Shown here one piece after another: positions 1 through 6,403 of a stretch of 10,038 bases of DNA (position 1 is the first letter of the stretch; each line of letters opens with the position of its first letter). Source of the DNA: Halobacteriales archaeon. GTDB taxonomy: Archaea; Halobacteriota; Halobacteria; Halobacteriales; SKSH01. The position numbers and the translations under genes were made by a program. The stretch is from positions 1 to 10,038 of the forward strand of contig SKSH01000175.1 of the NCBI GenBank assembly GCA_007118075.1. The letters run 5' to 3'. The notes beneath the pieces are model-generated. The model was given only the letters and a program-made list of their open reading frames with translations, was not told the DNA's origin and did not search any database.

Positions 1-1
1 C

Positions 2-1225
2 AGCGGATCAGATCTAGCAGACTCCCCTGGAGAGGATCTACTCGGGGATGCCGAGTGGGACGATGCGCCGATGGGCGATGACTCGTTGGACGGTGACCTG
101 GAATTCGATGAATTCGGTGGAGATGAGGATGAGGAGATTGCCGAGATCCTCGATCAGGTGAAAGAGTTCGAAGAGGAGATTGGTTCGATGTCCTCGACGG
201 TTAATACCCTAAAACATGAGAACAATGAAATCGGTGAAGATCTGGATGAGGTCAAGGATAACGTCAGAAAGTTACTCGAGATCTACGAGATGGTTACCCG
301 AGGGGTCAATCCATTCGCAGATGATGATCCATTCGAGGCTGGGAGTGGCGGTTCCTTCGATCTGTTCGAATCGGATGACGATGAAACGGATGCTGAGGAG
401 TTCTCAGAGGAGGATCTCTTGATGGAAGATGAATTCGACGAGATGGAGGAATTCGATCTCGATGAGTCCGAACCCGACACCGACGAGCCCGAAGAAGCTC
501 GTTCCTTTGATGACCTCAAAGAAGAGTTTGAATCAGGTGACGCAGATTGGGCTGCGGAAGAATCGTTAGAGGCGGATGAGGAGGAGTTCATCGCTGAGGA
601 GGAGATTCCCGAAAGCGAACCAGAGCCCGATCCGTTCGAACCTGACGAGGACGACCGTGAGGACGCGACACCGGCTCATTCTGCGTCCAATCGCCCGGAG
701 TATCGAGTGCCGGTAAATGACACCCCAGGTTATGGAATTCTCGGCGAAAAACCATACTTACGTGAACTGCCACAAGGGTATGCTATCGATCTGGTCATCA
801 TGCAGTGGTTGACGAAACTCGATGCGTACGATGCCCAAGTCTCGGCTGCGGATGCGATCGAATACTATCGGGCGATCGGGTGGCTGGGAGACGAGGTGGC
901 AGACTACCTCCAGGCATATGCCCCTGGTGTCGCAAATGTTGATTTTGACGAGGCACCGAGGTCATCACAGACATTACCGTTCGATGCCCACAAGCGCAGC
1001 CTCAAATACATCCATCACCTCGCCACGACACGTTCACAGCGAGTTGTCCTGACCGATACGACAAATGGATTAGGGGAGCTCTTCGACCTCGATGAATCGG
1101 GTTTCGCTCAGCTTGTCGAGGAATCGCCTCACGTTGCACGGACTGATGGCGGTGGCTTCTGGGCCACGATCGAGGGGTTCGCAGACCGACGACCTGTCGA
1201 CGACCACACCGGTGACCGTGAATGA
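2..1225 (+). CDS. flaCE: Archaellum switch/accessory protein FlaCE (ArlCE), 5'-truncated by window edge
   Basis: Cytosolic archaellum protein joining a FlaC-like coiled coil to a FlaD/E domain. In haloarchaea these proteins form the collar around the motor that receives the CheY/CheF signal. Numbering from the ATG at 71: residues 21-76 form a charged coiled coil ending in the FlaC-like KLLEIYEMVTRGVNPF; 83-200 is a very acidic low-complexity linker with one Lys and two Arg; 224-320 matches the FlaD/E domain (PYLRELPQGY, VIMQWL, EYYRAIGWL, HKRSLKYIHHLA); a further 64 residues follow. The frame stays open from 71 back to base 2 with no stop and encodes 23 equally acidic residues, so 71 is probably an internal Met and the true start lies outside the window. 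It is the first visible gene of the archaellum operon, and its TGA overlaps the next ORF by ATGA. The family is confident; FlaD instead of FlaCE is the main alternative. Confidence 0.9.
   Translation, partial: SGSDLADSPGEDLLGDAEWDDAPMGDDSLDGDLEFDEFGGDEDEEIAEILDQVKEFEEEIGSMSSTVNTLKHENNEIGEDLDEVKDNVRKLLEIYEMVTRGVNPFADDDPFEAGSGGSFDLFESDDDETDAEEFSEEDLLMEDEFDEMEEFDLDESEPDTDEPEEARSFDDLKEEFESGDADWAAEESLEADEEEFIAEEEIPESEPEPDPFEPDEDDREDATPAHSASNRPEYRVPVNDTPGYGILGEKPYLRELPQGYAIDLVIMQWLTKLDAYDAQVSAADAIEYYRAIGWLGDEVADYLQAYAPGVANVDFDEAPRSSQTLPFDAHKRSLKYIHHLATTRSQRVVLTDTTNGLGELFDLDESGFAQLVEESPHVARTDGGGFWATIEGFADRRPVDDHTGDRE
1211..1215 (+). promoter_or_regulatory. Ribosome-binding site of the 33-codon small ORF
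   Basis: GGTGA lies inside the last codons of flaCE, exactly 6 bases before the ATG at 1222. It pairs with the archaeal anti-Shine-Dalgarno (16S tail UCACCUCC). The same motif with the same spacer precedes flaH and flaJ, and this is the main reason to believe the small ORF is translated. Confidence 0.55.
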
Positions 1226-1323
1226 AGTATCCGCATGTCATCCGTGAGCGGCAGGTCAACCTGTACCGACCAACCTTGTATACACGACACGATCGGCAGA
1301 TATCCGTGGGTGAGCGCTCATGA
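1222..1323 (+). CDS. Candidate 33-aa small protein between flaCE and flaH
   Basis: This open frame fills the whole gap between flaCE and flaH. Its ATG overlaps the flaCE stop as ATGA, and its TGA overlaps the flaH start as ATGA. A GGTGA motif sits 6 bases before the start, the same geometry as at flaH and flaJ. The 33-residue product begins MKYPHVIRERQVNLY and contains one Lys, six Arg, two His, three Tyr and only three acidic residues. It is therefore basic, unlike its acidic neighbours. I see no membrane segment, cysteine pair or known motif, and I do not recognise a family. About 60% of its third codon positions are G or C, which does not argue against coding. It could instead be a leader or a coupling device for flaH translation with no functional product. 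A frame of this length can also be open by chance; the two exact overlaps are less easily explained that way. Confidence 0.5.
   Translation: MKYPHVIRERQVNLYRPTLYTRHDRQISVGERS
1309..1313 (+). promoter_or_regulatory. Ribosome-binding site of flaH
   Basis: GGTGA lies 6 bases before the ATG at 1320. It supports that start; in the flaH frame a TGA stop occurs at 1311-1313, so no upstream start is possible. Confidence 0.65.
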
Positions 1324-2072
1324 GTCGTTCTGATCGTCTGTTCTCTCTCGGACTCGACAATCAGGATCGCCTCAACCATGAGCTCGGTGGAGGCATCCCC
1401 ATATCGAGCATCGTGATGTTCGAGGGAGACTACGGTGCTGGGAAGAGTGCCCTTAGTCAGCGCTTCGCCTACGGCTTCTGTGAAACGGGGAGGAGCGTCA
1501 CCTACCTCTCGACCGAACTCACCGTGAGCGGTTTTCTCGATCAGATGGAGTCGTTGGGGTACGATATGACCAATCATCTGCTCAATGAGCAGCTGTTGTT
1601 CTTACATGCCGACCTCGACACAGGTGGTGCACTTCGGGGAAACGATTCAAATCGTCCAGACTTGCTGAGCCGGTTGATGGACGCGAAAGCGATGTGGTCA
1701 GCTGACGTCATCATCATCGACACGTTCGATTCCATCTTGCGTAACGATCCGAAGTTCGATGCGTTGGTCAAGAAGGACGAAGAGAGCAAAGCCGCACTCG
1801 AGATTATCTCGTTTTTCCGTGATCTCATCCCTGACAACAAAATCATCATCATCACGATCGATCCATCGACCCTCGATGACGATGCACTCGGTCCATTCCG
1901 TGCGGTGGCAGACGTCTTCTTTGAGCTGCAAATGATCGAGGTCGGCAACGACATTCGTCGACAGATCAACGTCAAACGGTTCACCGGAATGGGTGAGCAA
2001 GTCGGTGACGCGGTCGGATACTCCGTCCGTTCTGGGACCGGTATCGTCATCGAGAACCGGAGTGTTGCTTGA
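1320..2072 (+). CDS. flaH: Archaellum ATPase-like protein FlaH (ArlH)
   Basis: KaiC/RecA-like nucleotide-binding protein of the archaellum motor. In the family it forms a ring under the FlaI hexamer, binds ATP and supports FlaI assembly or activity. The 250-residue length is normal. Walker A is GDYGAGKS at 36-43, preceded by the family's GGGIP at 23-27. The conserved YLSTELT follows at 62-68, and Walker B is ADVIIIDTFDS at 128-138. There is no signal peptide or membrane segment, as expected for a cytosolic protein. The start is fixed by an in-frame stop three codons upstream, a GGTGA motif 6 bases before the ATG, and the ATGA overlap with the preceding small ORF. The next gene, flaI, begins 10 bases after its stop. 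Family assignment rests on motifs, length and position before flaI-flaJ. Confidence 0.95.
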   Translation: MSRSDRLFSLGLDNQDRLNHELGGGIPISSIVMFEGDYGAGKSALSQRFAYGFCETGRSVTYLSTELTVSGFLDQMESLGYDMTNHLLNEQLLFLHADLDTGGALRGNDSNRPDLLSRLMDAKAMWSADVIIIDTFDSILRNDPKFDALVKKDEESKAALEIISFFRDLIPDNKIIIITIDPSTLDDDALGPFRAVADVFFELQMIEVGNDIRRQINVKRFTGMGEQVGDAVGYSVRSGTGIVIENRSVA

Positions 2073-2078
2073 GGAGGT
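2073..2078 (+). promoter_or_regulatory. Ribosome-binding site that decides the flaI start
   Basis: GGAGGT (within GAGGAGGT, 2071-2078) starts directly after the flaH stop and lies 4 bases before the ATG at 2083. This strong site supports 2083 over the in-frame ATG at 1993, which lies 80 bases inside flaH. Confidence 0.7.
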
Positions 2079-2082
2079 ACAG

Positions 2083-3777
2083 ATGACGTCGCAGGGGACC
2101 GCACGGCCATCGCCTGAACTCCGTGCAGCTGCGGCGAAACGTAACCATCTGCGAGAGCATCTACACAAGTTCAAACAGATTACGGGCGAGTTCCCGATGT
2201 TCGTCGAGACACTCGAGGGCAAACATGAGGTGGATCGACCGAACGTGTTGTATCCCCTCGGTGGACCGATCTACTGTCATATCTACGGCGATCTCGGTCA
2301 GGATATCAAGTACTATGCGATCGAACCGAACCTCGATGAGAGTGAGCAACAGCTCTTCATCGATATCAAGAATAGCCTACTGAAACGGAGCATCGAGTAC
2401 TCCTCACCAGAATCCGATCGAGAATTCAACGATCAAATTGTCGAGCTGTTGGATGAGTTGGTGCTGATCGGTGCAGAGGAGACGAATGGACTGTTCGATA
2501 CGGTAAAGCAGGCATTTTCAAGCAACCGATTTGCCATCAGCGAGCAGACGTACCACAACATCCGGTATCGTTTGAACCGTGATATCGTGGGCTTCGGTCC
2601 GCTTGAACCGTTGATGCGTGATCCGAACAACGAGGATATCCATGTCATCGGACCGCATGAGACCTATGTCGACCATGGTGTCTTCGGGATGCTTGAGACG
2701 ACCATCGACTTCGGCGACCCACAACAGTTCGATACCTGGTTGCGAATTATGGGTGAACGAATCGGTGATCCGTTCACGGATGCAGATCCAATTGTCGACT
2801 CCACGCTCCCAGATGGATCACGGCTGAACGTCATCTACAGCGATGACGTCAGTGTGAAGGGTCCCAGCCTCACGATCCGTCAAGGTGTTGAGACACCGCT
2901 TTCGGTCGCACAGATTACGAATTGGGGTACCCTCTCGCCCGAACTCGCCGCGTACCTCTGGCTCTGTCTCGAGAACGAGCAGACCGTCTTCGTCGTCGGA
3001 GAAACCGCCTCCGGAAAGACGACAACACTCAACTCGATCATGTCATTCATCCCGCGGGACTCGAAGATCTATACTGCAGAGGACACCGCCGAGGTGTTGC
3101 CACCCCATGATACCTGGCAGCAGTTACTTACCCGTGAGGGTACAGGCGAAACCTCAAGCGACATCGAGATGTTCGATCTCGTCGCCGCTGCACTCCGGTC
3201 TCGTCCTGATTACATCATCGTGGGTGAGGTCCGTGGTGAGGAGGGTCGTATGGCTTTCCAGGCTGCACAGACCGGTCATCCGGTCATGTTGACGTTCCAC
3301 GCGAGTGATATCGTCTCGATGATCCAGCGGTTCACCGGAGATCCGATCGATATTCCGGAGACGTTCATGGACAATGCCGACGTGGCACTGTTCCAGAACC
3401 GGGTCAAACAAGGTGATAAGGTCCTACGGCGTGTCACCAGTGTCCAAGAGATCGAGGGTTACTCCAAGGAGATGGACGGGGTCGTCACTAGGCAGGTGTT
3501 CCGTTGGGATCCCGTCGAAGACGAGATCGTCTTCCAGGGAATGAACAACTCATACGTCCTTGAACAACAGATCGCTACCCTCCTCGGCTATTCAAACACG
3601 CGTGATATCTACGAAGATCTCGACTTCAGAGCGAAGATCATGGAGCGGATGATCCAGGAGAACGTTCTGGGATATCACGAAGTGAACGATGCCATCGCCG
3701 GATATCAACGAGATGGGGTCGAGGGACTGCCATTCAATGTGCACACCACAGGCGATGGAAGAGGTGACACTCCATGA
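2083..3777 (+). CDS. flaI: Archaellum motor and assembly ATPase FlaI (ArlI)
   Basis: Hexameric type II/IV secretion-type ATPase that powers archaellin export and then archaellum rotation, at the cytoplasmic face of FlaJ. Numbered from the ATG at 2083 the protein has 564 residues. The N-terminal third carries the substrate/FlaJ-facing domain. The catalytic half shows Walker A GETASGKT at 306-313, the acidic box YTAEDTAEV at 330-338, and Walker B PDYIIVGEVRGEE at 375-387 with the likely catalytic Glu at 382, then the AFQAAQTGHPVMLTFHA stretch with the His residues typical of the family. The frame is open to 1993, but that extension would overlap flaH by 80 bases and lacks the ribosome-binding site present before 2083. 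The gene follows flaH by 10 bases and overlaps flaJ by ATGA. No key motif is missing. Confidence 0.96.
   Translation: MTSQGTARPSPELRAAAAKRNHLREHLHKFKQITGEFPMFVETLEGKHEVDRPNVLYPLGGPIYCHIYGDLGQDIKYYAIEPNLDESEQQLFIDIKNSLLKRSIEYSSPESDREFNDQIVELLDELVLIGAEETNGLFDTVKQAFSSNRFAISEQTYHNIRYRLNRDIVGFGPLEPLMRDPNNEDIHVIGPHETYVDHGVFGMLETTIDFGDPQQFDTWLRIMGERIGDPFTDADPIVDSTLPDGSRLNVIYSDDVSVKGPSLTIRQGVETPLSVAQITNWGTLSPELAAYLWLCLENEQTVFVVGETASGKTTTLNSIMSFIPRDSKIYTAEDTAEVLPPHDTWQQLLTREGTGETSSDIEMFDLVAAALRSRPDYIIVGEVRGEEGRMAFQAAQTGHPVMLTFHASDIVSMIQRFTGDPIDIPETFMDNADVALFQNRVKQGDKVLRRVTSVQEIEGYSKEMDGVVTRQVFRWDPVEDEIVFQGMNNSYVLEQQIATLLGYSNTRDIYEDLDFRAKIMERMIQENVLGYHEVNDAIAGYQRDGVEGLPFNVHTTGDGRGDTP
3763..3767 (+). 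promoter_or_regulatory. Ribosome-binding site of flaJ
   Basis: GGTGA lies inside the 3' end of flaI, 6 bases before the ATG at 3774. It supports the start that overlaps the flaI stop as ATGA. Confidence 0.65.
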
Positions 3778-5489
3778 GTAGCGCCGGTGGAAAAGTCGCC
3801 ACCGGAAGTGCACTCCTTGCCGATCTGATAGCCGCCTATCAACATCAGACCATCTCGACTCGGCGGTACCTGCTGATTGCGATACTGCCGGCGACGATAT
3901 TCTTCCTAGTGACGGCCGTGCTCGCGTTTTATGCGTCCTTTCCATTGATCGTCCGTGTCATGCTTCCGATGTTGGGTGTTTTGCTGCTGGCAGCAGCCAT
4001 TGGCTATCCGAAGATCGAACGCGATCAACGTCGAGTTGACCTCGAAAACAATTTTCACCTCGGTGTCACCCACATGACCGTCCTCGCAGTTACGAATATC
4101 GACCGGATGGAGGTTCTTCGAACGGTGGCATTGGAGGATGAACACGGTGAATTTGCGAAAGAATTGCGTCGAGTCGTCGAACTTGTCGACGGTTGGAATC
4201 AGAGCCTCGATGATGCCTTCAGACGTCGTGCGAAGGCGGTTCCGAGTGAACCGGTCGCCGATTTCTTCGAACGCATGGCGTACACCCTCAACGCCGGACA
4301 GAGTATCGAGTCGTTCCTGCTCCAAGAGCAGTCGGTGATGCTCGAGAAGTACCAAACGGTCTATGAGAGTACCTTGGACAACCTCGAGGTGCTCAAGGAT
4401 ATCTACCTCTCCATGATCCTCTCGATGACGTTCGCCCTGGTCTTCGCGGTTGTGTTACCGATCCTCACAGGAACCAATCCGACCCTCACCGTCGCCATCG
4501 TCCTTGTGATGTTCTTCTTTGTCCAGCTTGCATTCGCGTGGTTGATCAAGGCCATGGTCCCGTATGACCCGATCTGGTTCCTGCCTTCGGAGGTCAAATC
4601 CTCAGCAGAGACACGCCTTCGGTACTCACTCATCGTCGGCGCTGGACTGTCGCTCTTGCTCTTGATCATTGGATCATACAGCTTCATAACGGGACTCAAT
4701 CTGCCGATTTCCATCCCACTGCCAGTGTATATCGCGTTACCGCTGACTCCGTTGCTCATCCCTGGAATAATATTCTATACGGAAGAACAACGGATCAAAC
4801 GTCGGGATCAGGAATTCCCCAGCTTCATCCGAGCACTCGGTTCGGTCGAGAGTGCGAAGCAAAGCACTACCCTGGAGGTCCTGCGGACACTTCGTCACAA
4901 GGACTTTGGACCATTGACCGGGGATATCAACAATTTGTACAAGCGCTTGAATATGCGCATCAACAGTGATCTTGCATGGCATCTCTTCGCAACCGATGCC
5001 AACTCGTATCTCATCCAGAAGTTCAGTGAAATGTACCTCCATGCGAGAAAGATGGGGGGACGACCAGCACAGCTCGGAGACCTCATCGGGAAGAACATGA
5101 ATGTCGTCAACCAGCTCCGCGAGCGCCGTCGTCAGTCTACCATCACCCTCACCGGAGTCCTGTATGGTATTACGGCTGCGGCCACGTTCGCATTTTTCAT
5201 CGGACTTGAAATCGTGGTTTTGCTTGAAGGAATGGATATCAACATGGATGCACAGGGTGGGATGAGTTTTGATGAACTCATCCACACAGAATCATACAAT
5301 GTTGCGATGATCGAACTGATGCTGTATGGAGTGATACTCTTCAATGGACTCATCTCTGCGATGCTAATCCGTACCGCCGATGGAGGTCACCAAGCGAACG
5401 CCTACATCCATTTCGTCACCTTGGTCTGGTTGGCGTGTATCACCGCCATCGTGACGACGAGGTTGGTCGGATCCTTCCTCTCGGTCTAA
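3774..5489 (+). CDS. flaJ: Archaellum membrane platform protein FlaJ (ArlJ)
   Basis: Integral membrane anchor of the archaellum motor, related to the TadC/PilC family; it binds FlaI and FlaH from the cytoplasmic side. The 571-residue protein shows about nine hydrophobic segments near residues 31-53, 57-78, 213-232, 237-259, 284-306, 311-334, 458-485, 510-533 and 543-563. Between them lie two soluble regions, about 80-212 and 335-457, rich in Arg and Glu. These correspond to the two repeated cytoplasmic T2SSF-type domains, which pack against the ATPase. The start overlaps the flaI stop by ATGA and has GGTGA 6 bases upstream. It is the last gene of the archaellum operon here; its TAA is 50 bases from the end of the converging cheF. 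Confidence 0.95.
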   Translation: MSSAGGKVATGSALLADLIAAYQHQTISTRRYLLIAILPATIFFLVTAVLAFYASFPLIVRVMLPMLGVLLLAAAIGYPKIERDQRRVDLENNFHLGVTHMTVLAVTNIDRMEVLRTVALEDEHGEFAKELRRVVELVDGWNQSLDDAFRRRAKAVPSEPVADFFERMAYTLNAGQSIESFLLQEQSVMLEKYQTVYESTLDNLEVLKDIYLSMILSMTFALVFAVVLPILTGTNPTLTVAIVLVMFFFVQLAFAWLIKAMVPYDPIWFLPSEVKSSAETRLRYSLIVGAGLSLLLLIIGSYSFITGLNLPISIPLPVYIALPLTPLLIPGIIFYTEEQRIKRRDQEFPSFIRALGSVESAKQSTTLEVLRTLRHKDFGPLTGDINNLYKRLNMRINSDLAWHLFATDANSYLIQKFSEMYLHARKMGGRPAQLGDLIGKNMNVVNQLRERRRQSTITLTGVLYGITAAATFAFFIGLEIVVLLEGMDINMDAQGGMSFDELIHTESYNVAMIELMLYGVILFNGLISAMLIRTADGGHQANAYIHFVTLVWLACITAIVTTRLVGSFLSV

Positions 5490-5539
5490 TCTCAAGGGAT
5501 TGTCCACCGCGATATCCTATCTAACGAGCGTAACGAGGT
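5490..5539. other. Convergent intergenic gap between flaJ and cheF
   Basis: Fifty bases separate the flaJ stop from the cheF stop on the opposite strand. I see no ORF, no T-rich tract on either strand and no strong hairpin, so termination of either operon is not visible here. The only structure is a short tandem repeat at 5522-5537. Both transcripts probably end inside the opposite gene or in this gap. Confidence 0.6.
5522..5537. repeat. Short tandem repeat TAACGAG-CG-TAACGAG
   Basis: Two identical 7-base units are separated by two bases, just outside the cheF stop codon. It is too short to assign a function and may be chance. Confidence 0.4.
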
Positions 5540-6403
5540 TTACTGCTCGCTCATCGCTTCGCTGGCGATGTTACGACCTCGGGTAGTCAGAGCTACCTCG
5601 CGTCTGACGCGGATCTCCTCGACGACATCAGCCTCGATGAGACGGTCGAATATCGCCTCGAGTTCTTCTGCCTCGATGCCGACGAATTCTGGTAATTCGA
5701 ACGGACTCACCCCGGAGTACAGTCCCATGAGCACCTCATGTTCTCGTTGTTCGAGATCGAGCGTGACGTTGTTTCGTTCCGAACGATTCCGGATGAACGA
5801 GACGAGCAACCGAAGTCGATCCATCGATCCGGTGATCGCCGTGATGACACTGACATCCGCATCTACATGATCGACGTTTACCACGATAGAAGCGTCCCCA
5901 CCACTGCCTCGTTGTTCGGTCTCCACAGAGGCAACCTCTGTGAGATCGATATCGACCAGTGACCCGGATGCAAGGGCGATGGCCACCGCCTCGGGTTCGA
6001 GTTTTACGCGGCCCTTGACCCAGTCGACGTTTTGTACAACACCGCCCTTGATGGAGGGATGTTTGATCTTGACTCCCGTTCCATTGAGTAATGCCTCATA
6101 GAGTTGTTGTTCGAAGTTCATCGTATCCGAGGTCTCAACAAGCAACACATCCTCGTCGACATGGATACTCAGATACTCTGGAATGGCAGCCACCTGTTGG
6201 TTGACGTCAGCACGACCCCCAACCTTCGAGATTGCAGACAGTGGGATCATTTTCTTCCCGTTGGCATCGGCGACAATCAACCGACGGTTCGACAGCACTA
6301 CCCGTCCTTTACGCCATGAGAGCTGGTTCCTTGATCGTCCCTCAACAACGGCCATGGCGAACCTACCCCGTTCATCCAATAGCTTTCGCTCACCCTGACT
6401 CAT
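5540..6403 (-). CDS. cheF: Archaea-specific chemotaxis adaptor CheF
   Basis: CheF (formerly DUF439) links the bacterial-type Che system to the archaellum. In Halobacterium such proteins contact CheY and the FlaC/D/E accessory proteins and are needed for motor switching. The 287-residue protein has two similar N-terminal modules: residues 29-61 (SWRKGRVVLSNRRLIVA, then MIPLSAISKV) and 127-160 (DWVKGRVKLEPEAVAIA, then VDIDLTEVASV), 98 residues apart, which looks like a duplicated beta-rich fold. Residues 213-280 resemble a winged-helix segment (EHEVLMGLYSG, LIEADVVEEIRVRREVALTTRGR). The start is firm: an in-frame TAG lies six codons upstream, GAGGTG precedes the ATG by 7 bases, and the ATG overlaps the stop of the HEAT-repeat gene as ATGA. 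It is the last gene of the chemotaxis operon in this window. Confidence 0.93.
   Translation of the reverse strand: MSQGERKLLDERGRFAMAVVEGRSRNQLSWRKGRVVLSNRRLIVADANGKKMIPLSAISKVGGRADVNQQVAAIPEYLSIHVDEDVLLVETSDTMNFEQQLYEALLNGTGVKIKHPSIKGGVVQNVDWVKGRVKLEPEAVAIALASGSLVDIDLTEVASVETEQRGSGGDASIVVNVDHVDADVSVITAITGSMDRLRLLVSFIRNRSERNNVTLDLEQREHEVLMGLYSGVSPFELPEFVGIEAEELEAIFDRLIEADVVEEIRVRREVALTTRGRNIASEAMSEQ

Noticed and set aside
1276..1284. TATA-like TTGTATACA as an internal flaH promoter
   Set aside because: It lacks an evident upstream BRE, lies within the small ORF, and the tightly overlapped genes around it suggest one transcript; kept only as an alternative explanation for that region.
1002..1577. 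A 191-codon minus-strand ORF across the flaCE-flaH junction
   Set aside because: It is antisense to well-supported genes, basic and Arg/His-rich, and resembles typical antisense shadow translation.
1993..2082. An upstream in-frame start for flaI at 1993
   Set aside because: It lies 80 bases inside flaH, lacks a ribosome-binding site, and the strong GAGGAGGT just before 2083 marks the real start.
1698..2222. A 174-codon minus-strand ORF across the flaH-flaI junction
   Set aside because: It is antisense to flaH and flaI, whose catalytic motifs are intact, and has no recognisable domain.
5552..5570. Hairpin CATCGC-N7-GCGATG near the cheF 3' end as a terminator for flaJ
   Set aside because: The stem is only 6 bp, lies inside the cheF coding region, and is not followed by a T-rich tract on the plus strand.
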